A stretch of DNA of 64,000 nt from Colius striatus (taxonomy: Eukaryota; Chordata; Aves; Coliiformes; Coliidae). The notes below the pieces were generated by a model, which saw only the letters and a program-made list of their open reading frames with translations, made no database searches and had not been told where the DNA came from. Both the position numbers and the translations under genes were made by a program. Shown in pieces: positions 39,662 through 64,000 of this stretch (position 1 is the first letter of the stretch; every line of letters begins with the position of its first letter). The stretch covers positions 23,848,501 to 23,912,500 of the forward strand of contig NC_084766.1 of the NCBI RefSeq assembly GCF_028858725.1. Reading direction: 5' to 3'.

Positions 39662-41939
39662 CTACAGGATGTTCTTTGCGATGGCATTCAGGGTCCTCAC
39701 TTTGGCCACATCCGCCACCTTGATGGAGTATTCAGGGGCAGAGAAGGATGCTCCCATGGCAACGTTCGGGTTTCTGTCAGGAAAACCACTGGTTACTATC
39801 TGCACGTGATACAGATGGCTAAGACACACCAAGGAAAAAAACAAAATACCCCTGAGTGTCAGCTATGGCCAGAGAAGCTGCTGGTGCCACACAGAGCGGA
39901 GAGGAGACAGTAACAGAAAGAAGAATCCAAAGGCAAGAAACACAGAAACCCAGTGCAGACCTGGGGGCAACTGTATTCCTCACTCACTCCTCAGAGGCAC
40001 ATCTCACTGGCCTCACAAATCCCATACAACTGCACCAGGGCCTGCCTTCCCAAGTGCCACACGAGGGCACTCACAAACCCTGTGGCAGCAGAAATGCCTC
40101 AAGGACCCTGTTCTGCATGGAGCTTGTGTCCAGACAATGAGCAGAACACAGAGCTCAGCATCATGATCCCAACTACGAGATCACAGTTAGCACCCAGGAA
40201 GCTGTTTGAAATGTATGTCTGTTCTACAAACTCACACTCACATTAATGCAGCTTTTCCTATGTACAGTTTTACTAAAAGACAGAAAAAAAGAAGCCAGTT
40301 ACCTGAACTTCATCCCTGAGTCCCGAGCTGAGCGAGCAGAGCAGTGGAACTCTGAAGCAGTGGAGCCTTCCAGAATCCTCTGCAAGTTGCGCTCGGTGAT
40401 GCCACCCCCTGGTGAGAGGAATCCCGGTGTCACACAGAGCAGATGCCACTGTCCCTGACCTGACAACACCTGGGGACCTGCTCCCTCACAGACAAAGGCT
40501 GCCTACACTGAAGGGAAAAGCCAGCCCCTGGGACAATGGAGCCCTAGGCACGTGAAAAGAGATGGGAGAAGCCTGGGCTCATGTTCTCCAACAGACCTAG
40601 AGCTGTCCCCAAATCTTCCAGTGACTCTGCCACCCCCATCTGGCTGTGTGGCCTTTGCTAGCTCCAGGGCAAGAGCCAGTCTCCTCCTGGGGACTTGGCT
40701 TCAGAAAGCCAGACCAGACAGCACAGCCCAGGCCACGACGCTGGGCAGCAGCAGCAGGGGACCATAGATGACAAAAAAAACCACATTACCTGGCACCACC
40801 ACAATCCTGCCCTTCGCCTGAAAGAAGAAGAATATGTCAGTGGCATTGCTCAGCACATCTGCACATATGGGGGGCAGAAAATGAACCTGACATGCAGAGC
40901 TTTCTGCAGGCTCACAGGTGCCACCACGGCCTATGATTCATGCACTCTCACCCATCCTTTTTTGGTACTGTTCATTTTTTACAAGGAAAAGTGAAAAATA
41001 ATTCAGTTACAGCTAAGACAACTTGGCACCATTTCCTCCTATCTCTCTATCCCACCTGGCAACCTCTCAGGTATGTCTGCTGTGTTTTCCTACCGGGAAC
41101 TGTGAGACCCCCAGCAGGGACCTCTCTTTGCATGGGCTGGTCACACCATCCGCTGAAACCAACTCCTCCTGCCCTCCTCCCAGTCTCAGAGCAAGAACAA
41201 CCCAAGCAGTCTTTGCTGTGGGAGATGCTGGGGACCAGGCATGTGGATTTGGGAAAATAGACTAAGGCCAAGCAAGCGCTCCTCGGCAGAGGCTGCTGAG
41301 GGCTATCATCAAGGAGCTGCCTCCAGGCAATGCCCAGGAAGCTGCCACGGGGGAGCACAGGGAACACTTACCTGTTCTGCAAGCCTCTTAATTAAGGACA
41401 ATCCTTCCAGGGCTGAGCTGTCGCAGCCACTTGTCAACACTCGCTCAAACCCCAGGGAAATCAGGGTCTCCAGTGCCACCAGAGGGTCATGTACCATATC
41501 GAAGGCTGAGAGACCAAGACAACAGCTCAGATATCACCCAGCTCAAAGTGCTCAAGCTCTGTCCTCCAGCCAGCTCAAGAGCCCAGAAGACAATAGGCCA
41601 GGTCCATCTCACAGCTGGCCATCCCCGTGAGGAGCCACAGCTCCTGACTACAACACATCCCCACCAGCAGTGGCAGGGGCACCGTGCTCAGCTCCTCAGG
41701 CAGCTCCCCTCCGCACAGGGCAGCGCCACAGCCCCGCGCCTGACCGCCTGCACAGCCCCCGCCTGCTCTTGCACAGCACACAGAGCATTGCCCTCTCCAA
41801 AGAATGACCAAAGTCCATTCAGTTCAGCCCCCTCCAGCACCACCTTCCCCTGGCAGCAGGCAGAGGCTGGTCCCTGCCAGGGTCCTCGTCCCAGGCAACT
41901 CACCTCGGTGGAACGTGACTGGCAGGGGACGGCACACCG
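39662..41939 (-). pseudogene. CUTC: CUTC, 5'-truncated copy B (last five exons only)
   Basis: Second remnant, exons 41904-41939, 41372-41505, 40790-40817, 40303-40408 and 39662-39773 (stop 39662-39664). The predicted residues are the same as in copy A. The exonic differences I see (in GFE and FDM codons) are silent and there are no stops or frameshifts. As in copy A, the upstream flank runs straight into spacer and then the 3' end of an ABCC2 copy (here copy C), with no N-terminal exons. Half a TIM barrel is unlikely to fold as normal CutC. The intact frame is most simply explained by recent duplication. Confidence 0.88.
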
Positions 41940-43727
41940 CTGCAATGAGAAAACACGTGCTCAGTCAGGGCTGGTACAGAGTCCCTTGTGCTAGAGCCAG
42001 AATCACACTGGAAGTGAAAGAGGGCAAAGGCTTCCTGAGGAGCTCAGCAGAGTCCCAGTGCTTGCTGGGGACAAGAAGACTGCTGTTCTTTGGCACAGAA
42101 GAGTTGTTCTGCCCCTTGAGGCAGGAAAAAACCTTTGTTTTTATCAGCAACAGCAAAATCCCTCATCTCATCTGGATCATGTAGAACCCTCATTCCCACC
42201 ACAGATGTCTTTCTCTGCAGGAAGGAAGCAGGGAACTTGTATCATTCACCTGAGGGAGGGACAGAAGCGGTGCTCTTTGAAAGCAGGAGAGGTGATCTTT
42301 GCAATCTCTTTCACTACCTACAATTTCTGCTCTCAGACCACAGCTTCACCAGTGCTGTTCTACTTACTGGGCAAAGCTTATTTATTTCTATGAAAAGAAA
42401 TCCAGTTGCCTCCTTCCCTGAAAACACTGACTCCAGCAGAGCACCTCATTGCTCTAGTGGAGGCAAATCCTGGCAAGACCCATCTCTTTTGCTGCACTCC
42501 CTACAGCACGTTCACCTTTGTACAAAAACCTCAGCACCACCTCACAAGGGAAAGGCTCACCCCTCTTTATTTGTAGCTCACAGAAAAGATGTGCAAGTCA
42601 ATTCTCTTTCTTTCTGTGTGCCAGGGGCCTGGACTAACAATTTCCCACTGCACCTTCAGTAGCCTTTTAAATGTTTCCACCTCTCTCTCTCTCTCATTAT
42701 CTTCCCTCACTGAATGTGTTGGAGGGAAATCTGAAGACAAGTTACCAGCTACCTAGAAGAGACGTATCCTGGACGCTTACAGCAGGGATGTAAGAAAAAA
42801 CAAACAAACAAACAAAAAACACAAAAAAGGGAGACAATCCCAACAGTTTAATACTCTGATGTCCCCAAAGCAGCTCACCTAAGCCTGTTCCCTTCTTAGA
42901 CCCTGATATTATGTCCCAGGTGCCCTCAAACATGCATGAGGTACTTGTGGCAGTGGCCCTTGGACTCTGCAAAGCTTCTTGCCTATTTGATGGCTCACAG
43001 GTATGCCCACACATGAAACTGAAGAAGGTGGAGAAAGATGGCAAGACCACAGACCAGACTTGCCACCGAAAGCACCCTGTGCAGTTCTTTCTACAACACT
43101 GGACAGAGCAGCCCCGAGCTGCAGCTGTAACCAGATAAGCCATTGTAAGAGGTGGATTAAAATAGTGTGTACTCTTCATTTAATAAGTAGTGCTTGCACT
43201 ATCCTCTCCCCCTGCCCTGCTGCTTGTTACAAGGTTCAGGTGGGGGAGTGAGGCTTGTGTCCTTTCTGGCACCAGCCAAGGTGAAGGGGTTGTCCCTGCC
43301 ATAGGTGGGCAAGTGGGCACAGGCACAGGCTCCCTGGGTGCCAGCAGTTGCTGGCAGTGCTGCCACTCCTGCCTTTTATGCTCAGGATTGTGTGTGGTGT
43401 GTGTCTCTCCCCCACAATCTGGTTTGTAGTCTGGAGCCACAATCTGACCCACTAGTGGTTTCCATCACCCCATTACTTTGCACAACAGCCAAAGGGAGCT
43501 GCATCCACAGGAACGGCAGGCAGGCCCGGGCTGCCCCAGCTCCCCTGCCAGAGAGCACTGCTTGTGCCTGGGTAGAGCTGTACCACTCCGTTTGGACTCC
43601 ACACCACTGTGCATCTGTGACTGTCACATCTATCCCATGTGTGAATAGTCTGTGTTACCCATCCCCCCACACAGCAGCCAGGCTTAAAGCTAAACTGAGG
43701 CCTACTTAACATGCCTTAAGTCAGACT
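41940..43727. other. Spacer containing the duplication junction, between ABCC2-C 3' end and CUTC fragment B
   Basis: Near-identical partner of 17466-19253, including the AAAC-rich tract (42795-42828). Both internal spacers have the same structure, so the units share one junction. That is the pattern expected if a first duplication was then expanded by unequal crossing-over. Confidence 0.65.
42795..42828. repeat. AAAC-rich simple repeat in the unit 2/3 spacer
   Basis: Identical-length partner of the tract at 18321-18354. Confidence 0.75.
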
Positions 43728-43733
43728 TTTAAT
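43728..43733 (-). terminator. ABCC2-C polyadenylation signal (ATTAAA)
   Basis: Equivalent ATTAAA for copy C, about 380 bp past its stop codon. Confidence 0.5.
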
Positions 43734-44111
43734 TGCAACACTAGCAACAGTTACAAAAAGTAAATAAATTATAACATTCACTCTCAAATTAAACTTCAGA
43801 TTTGATTCTATAGTGCTAAAGCATCTCAGAAAGGTTCCCCTGGCAGGGTGAAGTACAAAAAGTAAGACCCCCAAGGGGTCATGGTCTCCCTGCCTGGCAG
43901 GGAGTATACTTTCCCCTGTATACTGGAATGAATTAAGCAGCTCCAGATCCTCATATGCACAGCAGGCAGGGTGTGCTAGCAACGTTAACAGTCCATTCAA
44001 GTCCAGACCCTCTGTTCTGAGAGCCAGCGAAGCGGCTGTGTCCGCGGCAGAGCCAGAGGGTGGGTTGTGGGAGAGGCTGGTGCCTGTGCACCCGCAGCTG
44101 CTTCTCTCCAC

Positions 44112-60559
<16,448 letters not shown>

Positions 60560-60690
60560 GGCTCAGGGCATAGGGACAGCGGATCCTCCTCCTCACTCTG
60601 CCCGGCTGTGAGAGTCCTGGGTGGATGCTTAGGGCAAAAGTCCCACACACCCTCATGTGGTGCTGGGATAAAAAACCCTGATGACACATA

Positions 60691-60703
60691 GTTAATAGTT
60701 AAC
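60691..60703. promoter_or_regulatory. HNF1-like palindrome upstream of ABCC2-C
   Basis: Same palindrome, 132 bp upstream of the ABCC2-C start codon. Confidence 0.55.
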
Positions 60704-61980
60704 TTGCACGACATCACACAGCAAAGTAGTAACCAAAAGGGCTTCCTAAACTGCATAAGCTCCGGGGAGCCAACAAGAGGAGGACCCAAGAGATCAACAG
60801 GGACGTGCAGTGAAGGCATTGTCACAGAATCCCTGCAGGACACAACTGTTGCTCAGAAACTATAGCCTTCATCAGGCACACTCATAGGGACCTACTAAAG
60901 ACACAACTCTGGTGCAACAGACATCTCCTTCCAGGACAAGCCTGACAAAAAGTCCAGTGAAGGCTGGTCCCTAAGGAACCAAAAACAACAGCCCCCTTTT
61001 TCTCCTATGCCACTAGCAAGGAGGCCCTGGACACCAGCAGTGTTCCAGGCCTGGGAATTTGCAGCGTCTGGCAGCTGAACTGACTGCATGCCACAGTGAT
61101 CTCGCTGGATTCCAGGTTCCTTTTACCAACTTCTTCTGGCCTGCAGAGCCTAGAGACTTGCCCAGCTCTTTCTCTTGCTCTCCATTTCCCACATCTCTAT
61201 GTTGTCTGCTTGTTACAGCAGCTGACTGACCACAAACCCCAAAAGAGACATTGTTTTAAGGCCAACATCCAAGACAGTCAGGGGACTGTTCCCCAGGAGG
61301 GTGACTGATACTAAATCATCACCCTGCTGCTTGGAAAGGTGGAGGTGTGGGGGCAGGTGGAGATGGTGCTGGGGTCTGGAAGTGAATTTGCTTTACTATA
61401 CATGCTGTAGTTTATCACTAGTAGTTAAAAGGGGACAGTAGGATCACAAAGGTTGTGCTGTTTCATTGCTTGTGGAATTAGTAAATAGCTCAGAAGTAAA
61501 GGGTGATACAATGAGTAATTGTTCACAAACATCCCCCAATACCATCAACACTAGAGAAAGGTTCAATGTCTAACTCTTTCGTTAATTATTATTGGCTTGT
61601 CTGATTCAATCCACTTGCTTTTGTACAAAAGCTACCCCTAGTGCTAGGTCCTTTGGCCTGAACCAATGCAGTGCTGATGGGAGCAGCACTCTGATACAAC
61701 AGATAAGAGATAAGTGAATGGAGCGGTCACTCCCTCAGCCCTTCTCCATCCAGAGTGCTGATGTGATTCTGCTTGCTGGCACACATGTCCCCTGGCCTTG
61801 ATCATACCCACCTGGATGGAGCACTGCTACCAAGGGCTCCACTTGCTCATTAACACCTTCCTATGTAATGCTGTGTCCCAGCTCTTTCTTCATTTGTCAG
61901 AACATGTCATAGACCATCCTCCTCCTGCCTGAAGAGTTCAGAGTGGAAGCACTTTGCTCAGCAGAGGATGCAACCATCTT

Positions 61981-62131
61981 AGAATCACAGAATCATAGAA
62001 TGGTTGGGGTTGGAAGGGACCTCTAGAGATCATCCAGTCAAACCCTCTGCTAAAGCAAGTTCCCATTGATCAGGGAGCAGAGTAACACGTCCAGGTGGGT
62101 TTGGAAACCTCCAGAGAAGGAGACTCCACAC
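61981..62131 (-). mobile_element. CR1 LINE 3' fragment, unit 3, shortened by a deletion
   Basis: Same insertion, but the part beyond CTCCACACC is missing and joins directly to sequence that lies about 245 bp further on in the other units. It keeps CCAGAGAAGGAGACTCC, the usual CR1 form, where units 1 and 2 have lost 3 bp. Confidence 0.85.
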
Positions 62132-63702
62132 CCACAGTGTTTTCCCATGTGCCTTTACCCATCTGGTGCCCATCACCTTCTGACTTTGCAAAATTAGGCT
62201 TTGCTCTATGCCCATCACATACAGGGTCTGGTCGAGGACAGAGGCTTCTGTCAAAGCAGCCCAGCCCTCTGCTCATCTCTGCTGAAGGGTTGGCTTCTCA
62301 GCTTTGTTACACTGTAACCCCACACACATCCAAAAGTCATTTTTTACTCTTTTCTGGTTTTTTCTCTTCAAACTTTAAACCAAAGAACCCAACTCTGTGT
62401 TTATTGTGCTGGCGGAAGCTGTGTTAGCAGAATACTTACACTGAGCCACCTGTATCTTAAATGTCACAGTGACTCATGAAATCTCACAGCATAGGTCATG
62501 AACTCTTAGGATCAAGATCTATATTGACCATAACCATTAATGTAATAATTTCTCTGAAGTGTGTCCTTGGCCCTGCCTGCCCACCTGGCAGTGCTGAAGC
62601 AAGCTCCCACACCAGCACCAAGCAGCCGCTCCCTTCCCAGCTCCTATGCTGAGAACTACGACCATTCCGGAGATGTTTTAGGAGGCACACGTCCCTCTGA
62701 TGGATTCATGTGAAAAGGTGGATGTACTCCTCCAGGTGAAGATATGCACTGAATCTTGGTTACACCTTTTTTTGGGACCCAATTCTGCCCAAGGGGAGAA
62801 ATGGTGCTGCTACCTTGTCAAACGTTGCATTTTCCTGGACATCCCCACAGGCTGTATGGTATTGCCAAGACGGGCAGGCAAATCCGAACCCTGGTTTTTT
62901 TGCTTCCTCGGGAGGTCTGCCATCTCTGCTGTCGGGGATTATCTTCAGCTTCCTGGGTCTTTTAGAGCAGAAGAGGCACTGAGAATGAAGACGCTTTATC
63001 TGTGTGTCTCTGCTCTGTGAATGGACTACTCTGAAACCCTTCAGATCTTTCACTGGGTATTTTGCAAGGTAACTGAAACAAGTCTAAAGCTTCAATTCTG
63101 ACAGGGCAGCAGTATCAACAGGTACATTCCCCACACCACTGTCTAGAGAACAAGCAGTGTGCGCTTCATGTAGGGAAAACAACCTGGAAACTCCCTGGAA
63201 AAAAGCACCTTGTCCTCCCAGGGAATCTCATCCCAGCTCCAGCACTCACACCCACAGCCTCATGCCTCACAACCACCTCAGCACATCAGTCAGGTACTTA
63301 GAAGCTCCTCCCCATTGTAACTCTTCATCACCTCAGTCAATGTGCTTTCCTCCACCCAGCAGCTACTGTGTTGCTAATCCCCAGCTACCCACTGGCAGAC
63401 CGCAGCCAGCCCTGTTTTCCAGCTGCGGCTATGCCATTTCCCTCCCTGGCATTCCAGACACGACTCTTATGCTTTAGTACAGCAGGGGCCTGATGAATTC
63501 AGGCCATGCGACACACATCACGATCAGTGTAACCCGTAAAACAGGAAGAAATGTTTCAAAAGCAGAGCAAAAGGGGGCAGCTGCAGTGTTTATTTGACAA
63601 TCACATGCAGTGCTACACACTCCAGTCCCCCTAGTTGCTCAGCTTCCTTCCTCCCAAATACTGCCCAACAGCTTCTTGTCACAACATCTGGGAACGAGTC
63701 CT

Positions 63703-63708
63703 TTTATT
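63703..63708 (-). terminator. CUTC polyadenylation signal (AATAAA), third copy
   Basis: AATAAA about 190 bp past the stop of the third CUTC exon copy. Confidence 0.55.
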
Positions 63709-63893
63709 TAAAATAGCCAACATTAGGCTTCCAGGCTGGGGACTGCTCACTCAGGGCAAGCCAAGGGAAGATGTCAGGCTGCAACAGCTCATTGCCATCC
63801 TCTGGAGCTGGAGGATGGAAGCAGTGCCTGCGTGCCCCACGGCAGGGAAGCCCCCACAGCCCCAGCACTCTTGTCCCGGCTAGGTGCCTCCCA

Positions 63894-64000
63894 CTACAGG
63901 ATGTTCTTTGCGATGGCATTCAGGGTCCTCACTTTGGCCACATCCGCCACCTTGATGGAGTATTCAGGGGCAGAGAAGGATGCTCCCATGGCAACGTTCG
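63894..64000 (-). CDS. CUTC: CUTC last exon, third copy, cut by the right window edge
   Basis: 107 of the 112 bases of the CUTC terminal exon are present (stop 63894-63896, ending LNAIAKNIL), matching the other two copies. Whether this belongs to another truncated remnant or to the intact parental CUTC gene cannot be told here, because the distinguishing upstream exons lie beyond base 64000. Confidence 0.85.
   Translation of the reverse strand, partial: NVAMGASFSAPEYSIKVADVAKVRTLNAIAKNIL

Larger units (their letters stand above)
60560..63893. other. ABCC2-C 5' flank / CUTC 3' flank (intergenic)
   Basis: Third counterpart, about 240 bp shorter because of the deletion at the CR1 copy. It has HNF1-like site 60691-60703 and polyadenylation signal 63703-63708. 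No gene seen. Confidence 0.7.

Overview
The window is vertebrate nuclear DNA, almost certainly from a bird. The genes are multi-exon with short GT-AG introns, and the dispersed repeats are 3' ends of CR1 LINEs carrying the avian hallmark tail (runs like AGAATCATAGAATGG). I cannot name the species.

The whole 64 kb is one head-to-tail tandem duplication with a period of about 24.5 kb (24,503 and 24,452 bp for the first two steps), seen here as 2.6 copies that look roughly 98-99% identical by eye. All genes are on the minus strand. Each unit holds (i) an ABCC2/MRP2-type ATP-binding-cassette transporter with 32 coding exons, and (ii) upstream of it a CUTC gene fragment reduced to its last five exons. 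From left to right: ABCC2 copy A (1-11606, exons 22-1, the rest lies off the left edge); intergenic DNA; CUTC fragment A (15186-17465); breakpoint-bearing spacer; ABCC2 copy B (19637-36090, complete, 1548 codons plus stop); intergenic DNA; CUTC fragment B (39662-41939); spacer; ABCC2 copy C (44112-60559, complete, 1549 codons plus stop); intergenic DNA; start of a third CUTC last exon (63894-64000).

The CUTC then ABCC2 order and orientation matches the arrangement known from other vertebrates. The duplicated segment appears to start inside a CUTC intron and end just beyond the ABCC2 3' end, so each internal unit carries a whole transporter but only the C-terminal half of CUTC. Both complete ABCC2 copies keep all splice sites, two full nucleotide-binding domains and the open frame, so they look like working paralogues. 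They differ by about 18 amino-acid substitutions and one lysine codon. Some of these fall at sites of interest: either side of the conserved Trp of TM17, Walker A of NBD1, and a conserved Gly in NBD2. Small indels and substitutions group the copies in conflicting ways (A=C, B=C or A=B), which suggests gene conversion or unequal exchange after duplication.

Between genes I see CR1 fragments, simple repeats, polyadenylation signals and a conserved HNF1-like palindrome about 130 bp upstream of each ABCC2 start codon. I found no RNA genes, CRISPR arrays or viral elements.
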